Assembly (NCBI GenBank): GCA_963753225.1
Contig: CAVWBQ010000019.1
Location: 101,948 to 165,947, forward strand
Reading direction: 5' to 3'
Length of the DNA: 64,000 bases
Origin: Palsa-504 sp963753225
GTDB lineage: Bacteria; Actinomycetota; Actinomycetes; Streptosporangiales; Streptosporangiaceae
Part shown: positions 37,218 to 45,404 of the stretch, piece after piece
Numbering within the stretch: the stretch's first letter is position 1
How the letters are laid out: the number at the start of each line of letters is the position of its first letter
The notes under the pieces: model-generated
What the model saw: the letters and a program-made list of their open reading frames with translations, nothing else
Told to the model about the DNA's origin: nothing
Databases searched by the model: none
Position numbers and translations under genes: made by a program

Positions 37218-37248
37218 CGGTATAGGGTCTTGAAAGTGACCTATACCG
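37218..37248. promoter_or_regulatory. perfect palindrome over the MBL start codon, with candidate -10
   Basis: CGGTATAGG (37218-37226) and CCTATACCG (37240-37248) are exact 9-bp arms with a 13-bp spacer that contains the GTG start at 37236. The left arm holds TATAGG, suitably placed as a -10 for a transcript starting at or just before that GTG, that is, a leaderless mRNA. A dimeric repressor bound here would block initiation; an RNA hairpin masking the start is the alternative. Confidence 0.5.
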
Positions 37249-37898
37249 GAGAAGTACGTGTCGGCGGTCCGTCCGACACGCGGGAAATCGACGGCCTGAC
37301 CGTGACCAAGATAGCCGTGGGTCCCATGGACAACAACGCCTACCTGCTGCGCTGCACTGGCACCGGCCAGGGGTTGCTGATCGACGCGGCCAACGAGGCG
37401 GACCGGCTGATCGAGATGATCGGCGACACTCCGGTGGCCACGATCGTGACGACGCACCGCCATTTCGACCACTGGCAGGCACTGCCCGAGGTGCAGACGC
37501 GCACCGGCGCCGTGGTGGTCGCGCATCCGGCGGACGCCGACGAGCTACCGGTAGAGGTCGGGCGCCGTGCCAAGCACGGCGAGGTGCTGACCTTCGGGGA
37601 CGCCTCGGTGTCCCTGGTTCACCTGCGCGGGCACACGCCGGGCAGCCTGGCCGTGCTGTACGACGCGGGCGGCCGGCTGGCCGCCTCGCCGCACGTGTTC
37701 ACCGGCGACTCGCTGTTCCCCGGCGGCGTGGGCAGGACGAACTCGCCCGAGGACTTCACCTCGCTGCTCACCGACGTAAGCGAGCGCCTGTTCGGCCCGC
37801 TGCCCGACGCCACCTGGGTGTACCCGGGGCACGGCAACGACACCACGCTGGGAACGGAGCGCCCGCACCTCGGCGAGTGGCGCGAACGCGGCTGGTGA
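37236..37898 (+). CDS. MBL-fold metallo-hydrolase
   Basis: The 220-residue metallo-beta-lactamase-fold hydrolase shows IVTTHRHFDHWQALPEVQT (HxHxDH metal motif), LVHLRGHTPGSLAVLYDAGG, HVFTGDSLFPGGVGRTN and a late WVYPGHGNDTTLG, the order seen in glyoxalase-II-type proteins. Substrate unknown. GTG 37236 is preferred over upstream in-frame starts since translation from there opens with the conserved lead and coincides with the leaderless promoter. Such a gene near uvrA is common in actinobacteria. Its TGA overlaps the next GTG. Confidence 0.85.
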   Translation: MTYTGEVRVGGPSDTREIDGLTVTKIAVGPMDNNAYLLRCTGTGQGLLIDAANEADRLIEMIGDTPVATIVTTHRHFDHWQALPEVQTRTGAVVVAHPADADELPVEVGRRAKHGEVLTFGDASVSLVHLRGHTPGSLAVLYDAGGRLAASPHVFTGDSLFPGGVGRTNSPEDFTSLLTDVSERLFGPLPDATWVYPGHGNDTTLGTERPHLGEWRERGW

Positions 37899-39151
37899 CT
37901 AGCTCCGCGGATGTCGTCGGCCAGCCGCTGAGTGCCGACGGCGGCCTGGTGGGCGCCTACCGCGAGCGCACGCCGGGCTCGGCCGCCTCGTTCGAGGCGG
38001 CCCGGCGGGTCCTGCCCGGGGGCGAGACCCGGGCGGTCACCAGCTATCCGCCCTACCCGGTGATCATCACCGAGGGGCACGGCGCCCGCCTGACCGACGC
38101 GGACGGCCACGTCTACCTGGACCTGGTCAACAACTACACCGCGATGGTGCACGGCAGCGCCTTTGCCCCGGTCACCGAGGCGGTGGCCGACCTGCTGCCG
38201 CACGGGTTCGCGTTCGCGAGCCCGCATCCCCACCAGGTCGCGCTGGCCGAACTGCTGGCCGCCCGGGTGCCGTCGGTGCGGCGGGTGCGGTTCACCAACT
38301 CAGGCACCGAGGCGGCGCTGCTGGCGGCCAGGATCGTCGCGCGGGCGACCGGGCGCCGGCGGCTGCTCATGTTCGACGGCGCGTACCACGGCAGCGCGGC
38401 TCCGTTCCTGCCCGGCTCCCCGGACGTGGTCCGGGTGCCGTGGAACGACCTGGACGCCGTGACCGCGCTGCTCGGCCGGCCCGGCCACGACATCGCCGCG
38501 GTGTTCGCCGAGCCGTTCCTCGGCGCCGGCGGAGTCCGGCCGGCCGCGCCCGGGTTCCTGGCCGCGGTGGCCGGCCTGGCCCGGGACCGCGACGTGCTGT
38601 TCGTCCTGGACGAGGTGCAGGGGCTCCGCAACGGGTTCGGCGGCGAGCAGGGCAGGCTCGGGCTGACGCCGGACCTGACGCTGCTCGGCAAGATCATCGG
38701 CGGCGGCTTCCCGATCGGCGCCGTCGGCGGCCGGGCCGACCTGCTCGAGCTCACCGTCGCTTCACTGACGCCCGGCTACGTCACGCACGCGGGGACCTTC
38801 AACGGCCATCTGGCCGCCGCCGTGGCCGGAACCATGACGCTGCGGCACCTCGACGCCGCCGCGATCTCGCGGCTGAACGCCGCCGCGGCGGCACTGGCCG
38901 GCCAGATCGCCGCCGGAGCGGCCGCGGCCGGGGTCCCGGCCGGGGTCACCCGGGCGGGCTCGATCATGAACGTGCACCTGGACACCCCCGGACAGCTGGC
39001 CGACCTGCACCTGGCCCTGCTGCTCCACGGCGTTTACACCACCCCGCGCGGCATGATCAACTTGTCCACCGCGCTCAGCCCCGGCGATCTCGACGACATC
39101 GGAAGCGCCTACTCAACGGCCTTCACGCTGGTCCGGGGACGCGTTTCATGA
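37895..39151 (+). CDS. class III aminotransferase (GSA-aminotransferase-like)
   Basis: The GTG at 37895 overlaps the MBL stop (GTGA). The 418-residue PLP enzyme has PYPVIITEGHGARLTDADGH, VRRVRFTNSGTEAALLAARI, LMFDGAYHGSAAPFL, VLFVLDEVQGLRNGFGGEQG and the PLP-lysine motif DLTLLGKIIGGGFPIGAVGG, all as in glutamate-1-semialdehyde aminotransferase relatives. The true HemL is usually near other heme genes, which are absent here. A secondary role (amino-group transfer from an unknown amino acid) with the adjacent OCD-like and MBL enzymes seems likely. A hairpin begins over its stop codon. Confidence 0.9.
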   Translation: MTSSADVVGQPLSADGGLVGAYRERTPGSAASFEAARRVLPGGETRAVTSYPPYPVIITEGHGARLTDADGHVYLDLVNNYTAMVHGSAFAPVTEAVADLLPHGFAFASPHPHQVALAELLAARVPSVRRVRFTNSGTEAALLAARIVARATGRRRLLMFDGAYHGSAAPFLPGSPDVVRVPWNDLDAVTALLGRPGHDIAAVFAEPFLGAGGVRPAAPGFLAAVAGLARDRDVLFVLDEVQGLRNGFGGEQGRLGLTPDLTLLGKIIGGGFPIGAVGGRADLLELTVASLTPGYVTHAGTFNGHLAAAVAGTMTLRHLDAAAISRLNAAAAALAGQIAAGAAAAGVPAGVTRAGSIMNVHLDTPGQLADLHLALLLHGVYTTPRGMINLSTALSPGDLDDIGSAYSTAFTLVRGRVS

Positions 39152-39202
39152 TCATGGACAGAAACCGGTGCTATTTGCCGCGAACTGTCCACGATCATGA
39201 AA
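39144..39202. terminator. long inverted repeat overlapping the aminotransferase stop
   Basis: TTTCATGATCATGGACA (39144-39160) and TGTCCACGATCATGAAA (39186-39202) pair at 16 of 17 positions around a 25-base loop. The first arm includes the TGA stop at 39149-39151. It separates convergent genes and probably ends both transcripts; it could also be a small mobile palindromic repeat. Confidence 0.6.
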
Positions 39203-39203
39203 G

Positions 39204-39986
39204 CTAGCCCTCGGGAGGGTGGAGCTTGGGGCGGGAGGGGCGGGGATCCATGGGTTGGGCGGGGTCGCAGGCGCTGGTTACGCCGGCCTTGAGGCGGCCG
39301 AGGACCATACTCCACGCGCCCTCCATGAACATGGCCTGGGCGGGCGTGTCGACCAGCTGGTGCACCTCGACATGCGAGCCGCTGCCGCGGGGCTGGATGC
39401 GCAGGTAGCAGGTCATCTCGCCGCCAGGGACTGGCACGTTGTCGTCCTCGAAGTCCCAGCGCATCACGATGAGCTCTGGCGGGCATACCAGCTCGTACCG
39501 GCCGCGCACGTTCGTCCCCCACTCCATCGTGCAAGCGAAGCGCCCGTCCTGCATGGTGACGGGCACGCCGAGCCAGCGGGAGTAGACGGCGGGGTCGGTG
39601 AACGCGGCGAACGTCAGCTCCTGGCTGGTGTCCACGTCGGTGCTGGCCACCACGACCGGCCTGGTGCGCACCTGCGCCGAGGTGCGCTCGGAGGACGCCG
39701 GCTCGTGATCGGCGTTGGTCCACCTGCCCGCGCTGCCGCCGAGCGCGGCGCGCAGGCCGCGGAGCGCGTCGCGGCGGGCTCGGTAGCGGCGGGAGGTGCC
39801 GACCGCGGTGCTCTCGGCCAGGCCCGCCTCGCGCAGGACGGCCAGGTGCTGCGAGATGGTCGGCTTAGTCACCGGGAACGCCGCGGCGATCTCCCCTGCC
39901 GACAGCTCGCGGTCCCAGATCAGGCCCAGGATCTCGCGCCGGACGGGTGAGGTCAGCGCCGCCAGCACCTTCTGGATATCGCGCAC
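39204..39986 (-). CDS. ArsR HTH fused to an SRPBCC (AHSA1) domain
   Basis: The first about 80 residues are an ArsR-type winged helix (IQKVLAALTSPVRREILGLI; AGEIAAAFPVTKPTISQHLA; LREAGLAESTAVGTSRRYRA). Residues about 108-235 form an AHSA1/SRPBCC domain (TSQELTFAAFTDPAVYSRWL; RYELVCPPELIVMRWDFEDD; DTPAQAMFMEGAWSMVLGRL), a cavity that binds hydrophobic ligands. A natural fusion of a DNA-binding and a ligand-binding module suggests a one-component sensor, although such fusions are also seen with unknown function. It is divergent from the MDMPI-like gene at 40123. Confidence 0.85.
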   Translation of the reverse strand: MRDIQKVLAALTSPVRREILGLIWDRELSAGEIAAAFPVTKPTISQHLAVLREAGLAESTAVGTSRRYRARRDALRGLRAALGGSAGRWTNADHEPASSERTSAQVRTRPVVVASTDVDTSQELTFAAFTDPAVYSRWLGVPVTMQDGRFACTMEWGTNVRGRYELVCPPELIVMRWDFEDDNVPVPGGEMTCYLRIQPRGSGSHVEVHQLVDTPAQAMFMEGAWSMVLGRLKAGVTSACDPAQPMDPRPSRPKLHPPEG

Positions 39987-40040
39987 GTCACCTTCTGTCC
40001 CGCGCCTTGCCGCCGTACCCGCGAAACTATACGCTTACGG

Positions 40041-40080
40041 ATTATTCGGCCTTTAACTAATTTAGCAACTACCGAACAAT
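40041..40080. promoter_or_regulatory. possible operator between the divergent ArsR-fusion and MDMPI genes
   Basis: ATTATTCGG and CCGAACAAT form an 8-of-9 inverted repeat 22 bp apart, in an AT-rich patch of an otherwise GC-rich region. ArsR-type regulators often bind such sites. Either gene could be the target. Confidence 0.35.
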
Positions 40081-40122
40081 AAGGGACGGACGCGACGGAG
40101 CGGCTGCCCAAGGGGAGGACTC

Positions 40123-40740
40123 ATGGAGATCTGGCCGACGGTGCACGCCGAGCGCAGGGCCCTCGCGGCCGACCTACGGGACCTGAGCACCGAGGACTGG
40201 GACAGGCCCTCGCTGTGCGGCAACTGGACGGTCCGCGACGTGCTGGCCCACATGACCTCGGCCGCCAAGCTGACGCCGCCCGGGTTCTTCGGCAAGATGA
40301 TCGGCTCCGGTTTCAGCTTCGACAAGGTCCAGGAGAAGGGCGTCGCCGCGAACCGGGGTGCCTCTGGTGCCGACACGCTGGCCAACTTCGAGTCGGTGAT
40401 GACCTCGGTGAATCACCCGCCGGGCCCGACGCAGACCTGGCTGGGCGAGACGATCGTGCACAGCGAGGACATCCGCCGGGCCCTCGGCATCCAGCACAAG
40501 TACCCGGCCGGCGCGGTCGTGACGGTGGCGGACTTCTACAAGGGCTCGAACCTGCTCATCGGCTCGAAGAGCCGCATCGCCGGGCTCGCGCTGCGGGCCA
40601 CCGACGCCGACTGGAGCCACGGCAGCGGCCCCGAGGTATCGGGCCCCATCCTGTCGCTGGTCATGGCGATGACCGGCCGCAAGGAGGCTGACGACGACCT
40701 GGCCGGCGACGGCGTGGCCACGCTGCGCTCGCGCTCCTGA
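40123..40740 (+). CDS. mycothiol-dependent maleylpyruvate isomerase-like protein
   Basis: The 205-residue TIGR03083-type protein reads DWDRPSLCGNWTVRDVLAHM, with the metal-ligand His of the LAHM motif, and TWLGETIVHSEDIRRALGIQ with the second His cluster. A ribosome site (GGGGAGGA) precedes ATG 40123. These DinB-fold proteins use mycothiol as cofactor in actinobacteria; specific substrates are mostly unknown. It is divergent from the ArsR/SRPBCC gene. Its 3' end overlaps the convergent YczE-type gene by 80 bp. Confidence 0.8.
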   Translation: MEIWPTVHAERRALAADLRDLSTEDWDRPSLCGNWTVRDVLAHMTSAAKLTPPGFFGKMIGSGFSFDKVQEKGVAANRGASGADTLANFESVMTSVNHPPGPTQTWLGETIVHSEDIRRALGIQHKYPAGAVVTVADFYKGSNLLIGSKSRIAGLALRATDADWSHGSGPEVSGPILSLVMAMTGRKEADDDLAGDGVATLRSRS

Positions 40741-41350
40741 CGCGCCATCCCGGCTGAGGGGTCGATGTTGCTTCCGGCTGGGCCGGGCGGCTGAACAGGG
40801 GCACGAAGACGTGGGCCAGCGGCCCGATGCAGGCCGCGTAGACGACGGTGCCGACCCCGACGGTGCCGCCGAGCAGCCAGCCGGCCAGCAGCACCGTGGC
40901 CTCGATGCAGGTCCGCACCACGCGCAGCGAGTGCCCGCGGGCGGCGAAGCCGGTCATCAGCCCGTCCCGCGGGCCCGGCCCCAGGCCCGCGCCGATGTAC
41001 AGGCCGGTCGCGACGCCGTTGAGCACCACCCCGGACACCATGAGCACAGCCTGCACCGGGAGCGTGCGCGGCGGGGTGACCGCGGCGAGGACCAGGTCGA
41101 TGACCGTCCCGACCACGACCACGTTGCACAGCGTGCCGAGACCGGGGCGCTGCCGCAGCGGGATCCAGAGCAGCAGGACCGCCGCCCCCGCGATGATCGC
41201 CCAGGTCCCGGTGGGTATGCCGGTCCGCCGGGCGAGGCCCTGGTGCAGCACGTCCCACGGGTCGACGCCGAGCCCGGCCAGCAGCAGCATCGAGGAGCTG
41301 ACCCCGTAGAGGACGAGCCCGGCGAAGAGCTGGACCAGGCGGCGCGGCAT
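40661..41350 (-). CDS. YczE-type integral membrane protein
   Basis: The 229 residues have about five helices (LVQLFAGLVLYGVSSSMLLL; WAIIAGAAVLLLWIPL; GTLCNVVVVGTVIDLVLAAV; LMVSGVVLNGVATGLYIGAG; TVGVGTVVYAACIGPLAHVF) and the family motif AGLGVDPWDVLHQGLA. This matches the YczE/YyaS-type proteins, which are related to YitT. Function is unknown, with links to natural product production in some bacteria. The C-terminal 27 residues are Arg/Pro-rich and antisense to the 40123 gene, so the original stop may have been earlier. Confidence 0.8.
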   Translation of the reverse strand: MPRRLVQLFAGLVLYGVSSSMLLLAGLGVDPWDVLHQGLARRTGIPTGTWAIIAGAAVLLLWIPLRQRPGLGTLCNVVVVGTVIDLVLAAVTPPRTLPVQAVLMVSGVVLNGVATGLYIGAGLGPGPRDGLMTGFAARGHSLRVVRTCIEATVLLAGWLLGGTVGVGTVVYAACIGPLAHVFVPLFSRPAQPEATSTPQPGWRVRSASAAWPRRRRPGRRQPPCGRSSP

Positions 41351-41448
41351 ACAGCCAGGCTCTCAGCCTAGAGCCGGTGGCGACAGTGCCGGTCCGTTCG
41401 GCATTGGACCGGAAGGTCAGGCCGAACGGACCGCGGTGACTGCCCCGG

Positions 41449-41796
41449 TCAGGACCCGCCGGCGATGCCGCGGGCGTCGAAGACCACCCTGATGCGAGTG
41501 ATCTTGCCGTCCTCGACGTGCATCCAGTTCGCCACCGGCACCGTGTCGGCCACGCTGGTGGCCAGGTCGAACCAGGTCAGCACCTCGGGCTCGTCGTGAA
41601 AGACCTTGCGCACCTCGATGCCGGTCGTGATCTGGGCCATGCCCTGCAGGCCGCGCAGGCACTCGTCACCGCCTCGCACCCTGGCGAGCGGCCCGGCGAA
41701 GTCCACGTCATCGGCCAGCACCGAACGCAGCCGGGCGAAGTCCCGTGCCTTCCAGGCGTCGAAGTAAGTTGCGGCTACCGCTGAGGCGTCCGTCAT
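41449..41796 (-). CDS. SnoaL-like (NTF2-fold) protein
   Basis: ATG 41794-41796 is chosen for its upstream AGGAGGG and because translation opens at the domain: MTDASAVAATYFDAWKARDF. The 115 residues form the SnoaL/NTF2-like cone fold (ARLRSVLADDVDFAGPLARV; FDLATSVADTVPVANWMHVE; GKITRIRVVFDARG). Members bind or isomerise small molecules. No partner enzyme is adjacent. The longer frame upstream is Arg-rich antisense to the GNAT gene and is not used. Confidence 0.8.
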   Translation of the reverse strand: MTDASAVAATYFDAWKARDFARLRSVLADDVDFAGPLARVRGGDECLRGLQGMAQITTGIEVRKVFHDEPEVLTWFDLATSVADTVPVANWMHVEDGKITRIRVVFDARGIAGGS

Positions 41797-41873
41797 GACA
41801 CCTGTCCCTCCTGTCCTCTCGCTGTCCTCCCAGGCTGCCGCGCGTTCGTCTAGAAGTCCAAGAGATAGATCTT

Positions 41874-42470
41874 CTAGTATCCGGAATCGCTGATTATAAT
41901 TGCTGGTGGAGCCGGGGTTTTGAGGGTCCGGCGGTAGCGCAGCTCGAGGACATCGCCGAGGCCGGTGAGCACGTTGGTGGCGCCGTCTGGCGCGAACCCG
42001 GCCCGCTCGTAGAAACGGCGGGCACGCTGGTTGTCCCGCAGCACCCACAGCGTGATGGACGAGTAGCCGGCGCTGGCCGACCGGGCCAGGACCCGCTCCA
42101 TCAGCGCACGCCCGGTGCCGGTCGACCACCAGGCCGGGTGGACGTACAGCGCGTAGAGTTCGGCGACGCGGCGTTCTTCGCCGCCCGCGCTCAGCGGATG
42201 CGGCCACGGCGCGCTCAGCACGTCCGTCTCCGGGCCGAAGGCCGCGTAGCCGATGACGCCGGCGTTCCCGCCGTCCGGGACGGCCACGATCATGCGCTGC
42301 CACGGCCGGGTCCTGAACGACTGCCGCACCCGGGCGCCGTCGTCGGGAGTGGTGACCCTGTCGATGATCGCGTCGGCGATGATGCCCGTGTAAGCGGCAA
42401 ACCAGCCTTCCCGCTGCACCGCCGCGACCTGCGCCGCGTCCGCCGCCGAGCCGGCCCGGATCATCACCAC
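41874..42470 (-). CDS. GNAT-family N-acetyltransferase
   Basis: The 198 residues carry the GNAT fold with acetyl-CoA motif A: AELYALYVHPAWWSTGTGRA (with the Q/RxxGxG/A-type loop as STGTGRALM) and ITLWVLRDNQRARRFYERAG. Starts GTG 42470 or ATG 42464 are both possible. Substrate unknown; a low-complexity AIIISDSGY end. It ends just upstream of the SnoaL gene, both on the minus strand. Confidence 0.85.
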   Translation of the reverse strand: MVMIRAGSAADAAQVAAVQREGWFAAYTGIIADAIIDRVTTPDDGARVRQSFRTRPWQRMIVAVPDGGNAGVIGYAAFGPETDVLSAPWPHPLSAGGEERRVAELYALYVHPAWWSTGTGRALMERVLARSASAGYSSITLWVLRDNQRARRFYERAGFAPDGATNVLTGLGDVLELRYRRTLKTPAPPAIIISDSGY

Positions 42471-42480
42471 CCGGACAAAG

Positions 42481-44064
42481 CTAGCGAATCCGGAGCGCGA
42501 GAAAGAAGTCCACCTGGTCTCCCAGGCGGGAAAGGTCGCGCCCGGTCAGTTCCTCGATCCGCCTGATCCGGTAGCGGACGGTGTTGACGTGGACGTACAT
42601 CTTGGCCGCGCAGATGTTCCATGATCCGGAGCAGGCCAGGAACTCCCGCAGCGTCGGCAGGAGTTCGGCCCGGTGCTGGTCGTCGTAGTCCAGCAGCGGG
42701 CCGAGCAGGCGCTCGCGGAACGAGCGCAGCACGCTGGCCGGCACGGTGGCCAGCAAGAGCTCGTGCGAGGCCACCTCGTCGCTGGTCACGACGGAAAGGG
42801 CCGAGATGCCGCGGCGGGCGGCCATCCGCCGTGCGCTGCTGGCCTCGTGCAGCGCGCCGGGCAGCGCGGTCACGCTCTCGGCCAGCGTGCTGACCCCGAC
42901 GGTGAGCCTGACCCTGGAGCGGTCCGACTCCACGACCGGCTGGGCCACGCGGATCCCGGCGGCGAAGTCACCGGGAGCCCAGTCGCCGGGAACAGGGACC
43001 AGCACGACGACCTCGTCGCCAAGCGCGGCGACCAGGGCGCTCTCCGCGGCCGGCAGGACCAGTTCCCCGGCCAGGTCACAGCGCCAGCGGTCGGCGTTGG
43101 GCCCGGTCACGCGGTCCGGCTCCGCGCCCATGGCGGCGACCAGGTAGCGACCGTCGGGCGGCAGCCCTGCGGCGCGCATCAGCGAGGCGATCTCGGCCGG
43201 CGCGGCGCCCTCGCCGCCCCCGGACGCGAGCATGGTGACGATCGCCTCAGCCAGCTTGCGGTCGCCCGTACGGGCCGCATCCAGCCTGGCTCGTTCCAGC
43301 GCCACGTCGGCAGCCAGTTCGGCCATTGATTCGCGCAGTTCGTGCGGCCAGTCCTGCTCACGGCCCGCGCAGGCGAGAAACCAGCTGGTGATCCTCGGCT
43401 CACCGCCCACCCCGAACAGCGAATACTTCCCCTCGCCCGGCTCCGGAACGCTCACCTCGGTAGCGGCGGGCATCCGGTCGGCCCTGAGGTACTCGCACGC
43501 GAGCCGGAGCGCCAGCGGCCCGGGCAAGGACGGACCGGTCCCGCCGACGACCCGGCCGAGCCCGGTCAGCAGCCAGCATTCGGCTCCAAGCTCGCGGCCC
43601 ATCAGCCGGAACATCGCATCGAGGCCGGCCCCCTCGGCCACTGCCGAGAGCAGCAGCCTGCGCCGGCCGAGGACCCGGGTCATCTCGGTCGCCCGGTCCC
43701 CGCTGAGCCGCCTCCCGACCTCATCGGTGACGGCGGCGAACGAGGTCTCGGCCGGCACCGCGAGCAGCGGGAGGCCGTGCCGCCCGCACGCCCGGATGAC
43801 CTCTTCCGGCACCTTGCCCAGGGCCTCGCCCGCGCCGAGCGCGCAGACTCCCGCCCGGGCCAGCGCCGATACGAACCGGTCGGCGTCGCCCGGCGCACGG
43901 CACCAGATCAGGCCGGTCAGCACCAGGTCCCCTGGCGTCAGGTAACGACTGGGGTCGGGCAGGTCGGTGGTGTACACGTGGCGGATGGCCCGGTCCATGC
44001 CCCCCACGTCGGTCAGCAGCCTGAGACCCAGATCAGGCACGTCAAGCAGTTCCCTGACCCGCAC
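42481..44064 (-). CDS. pucR: PucR-family regulator of purine catabolism
   Basis: The 527-residue protein has the PucR N-terminal domain (VRELLDVPDLGLRLLTDVGG; LPDPSRYLTPGDLVLTGLIW, residues about 2-120), a central GGDEF-like/CdaR-type region and the C-terminal PucR helix-turn-helix (LREFLACSGSWNICAAKMYV; HVNTVRYRIRRIEELTGRDL). A strong ribosome site (GGGAGGTGATT) precedes GTG 44064. It is divergent from the OHCU/HIU operon, so activation of the ureide genes in response to a purine intermediate is the likely role. Confidence 0.85.
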   Translation of the reverse strand: MRVRELLDVPDLGLRLLTDVGGMDRAIRHVYTTDLPDPSRYLTPGDLVLTGLIWCRAPGDADRFVSALARAGVCALGAGEALGKVPEEVIRACGRHGLPLLAVPAETSFAAVTDEVGRRLSGDRATEMTRVLGRRRLLLSAVAEGAGLDAMFRLMGRELGAECWLLTGLGRVVGGTGPSLPGPLALRLACEYLRADRMPAATEVSVPEPGEGKYSLFGVGGEPRITSWFLACAGREQDWPHELRESMAELAADVALERARLDAARTGDRKLAEAIVTMLASGGGEGAAPAEIASLMRAAGLPPDGRYLVAAMGAEPDRVTGPNADRWRCDLAGELVLPAAESALVAALGDEVVVLVPVPGDWAPGDFAAGIRVAQPVVESDRSRVRLTVGVSTLAESVTALPGALHEASSARRMAARRGISALSVVTSDEVASHELLLATVPASVLRSFRERLLGPLLDYDDQHRAELLPTLREFLACSGSWNICAAKMYVHVNTVRYRIRRIEELTGRDLSRLGDQVDFFLALRIR

Positions 44065-44210
44065 GGAATCACCTCCCGCGATGAAGCGTTCCCGCGCACC
44101 CTAACCGGCCGTTACTTAGCGAAAGCCACAAAGCGGCCTGAGCCAGGTTACCGGTGATTGAGCCGGCCGGCGGCTACCCGGCGTCCGCCGGGGCCTGATT
44201 GGATGTCGGA

Positions 44211-44719
44211 ATGGCCAACGTGAGCCCGCAAGCGCCCGCGACCCTGGGGTCCTTCAACGCTGCCCCGGCGCAGGACGCCGAGCGGACCGCCCTGGCCTGC
44301 TGCGCCTCGGGGACCTTCGCGCGGGCGGTCGCCGAAGGCCGGCCCTACCCGGACCCGGCCGCGCTCCTGGCCGCGGTCGACGCCGCGTTCGAGGCTCTGA
44401 ACTGGGACGATATCGTCGAGAGCATGAGCGAGCATCCCCGCATCGGCGACCGCGCCGTCCGCGGCGGGATGTCGGCGACGGAGCAGTCCGGTGCCGCGGC
44501 GGCCAGTGACGAGGTCCGGCAGGGGCTGGCGGACGGCAACCTGGCCTACGAACAGCGCTTCGGCCATATCTTCCTGATCTGCGCCAGCGGCCTTTCCGGC
44601 CAGGAGATGCTGGACCAGCTGCGGGCCCGGCTTGAGCACGATGAGGAAGCCGAACGGGCCGCGGTACGCGAGGAGCTGAGGAAGATAACCCGCCTGCGGA
44701 TGACTAAGGCGCTAGGCCT

Positions 44720-44723
<4 letters not shown>
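44211..44723 (+). CDS. uraD: 2-oxo-4-hydroxy-4-carboxy-5-ureidoimidazoline (OHCU) decarboxylase
   Basis: The 170-residue enzyme converts OHCU, made from urate by uricase and HIU hydrolase, to (S)-allantoin. The catalytic His is in SEHPRIGDRA (about residue 80), with the preceding WDDIVESM acidic pair, SGAAAASDEVRQGLADGNLA and YEQRFGHIFLICASGLSGQE all conserved. The ATG at 44211 is preferred; a TTG at 44199 would add four residues. Its TGA overlaps the ATG of the next gene, so the two are coupled. Confidence 0.9.
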
Positions 44724-45076
<353 letters not shown>

Positions 45077-45089
45077 TCGCCATGGACGG

Positions 45090-45404
45090 CTAGCCGCCGG
45101 CCATCGCGCCGACGATCAGGTACGGCTCGGCGCCGGCCGCGACGGCCTCGGGCAGCGGGGCGTCGGGCTGCTCGTGCGACAGGTCCTGCTCGCAGGCGAA
45201 GAACCGGATGAACGCCCGGCGTTTCCCGGTCCGCTGGTCGCGGATGGTGCCGCGCAGCACCGGGTACCTGGATTCCAGCGCGTCGAGCACCGAGCCCTGG
45301 GTGACCCGCCCGGCCAGCTGGAGTTCCACCTCACCATGGACCCGGGCCAGCGTCCGCAGGTGTGCGGGCAGCATCACCCGGACCACCTCAGCGTGCCCGG
45401 TCAT
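45090..45404 (-). CDS. MoaD/ThiS-family ubiquitin-like sulfur carrier
   Basis: The 104-residue protein ends in Gly-Gly (VGAMAGG), the tail that is thiocarboxylated in MoaD/ThiS proteins. Upstream it has a beta-grasp pattern (VVRVMLPAHLRTLARVHGEV; LDALESRYPVLRGTIRDQRT). ATG 45402-45404 overlaps the stop of the upstream BNR gene (ATGA), so the pair is expressed together. No molybdopterin or thiamine gene is near. It is transcribed toward the HIU hydrolase gene; the pair is convergent with the ureide operon. Confidence 0.8.
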   Translation of the reverse strand: MTGHAEVVRVMLPAHLRTLARVHGEVELQLAGRVTQGSVLDALESRYPVLRGTIRDQRTGKRRAFIRFFACEQDLSHEQPDAPLPEAVAAGAEPYLIVGAMAGG

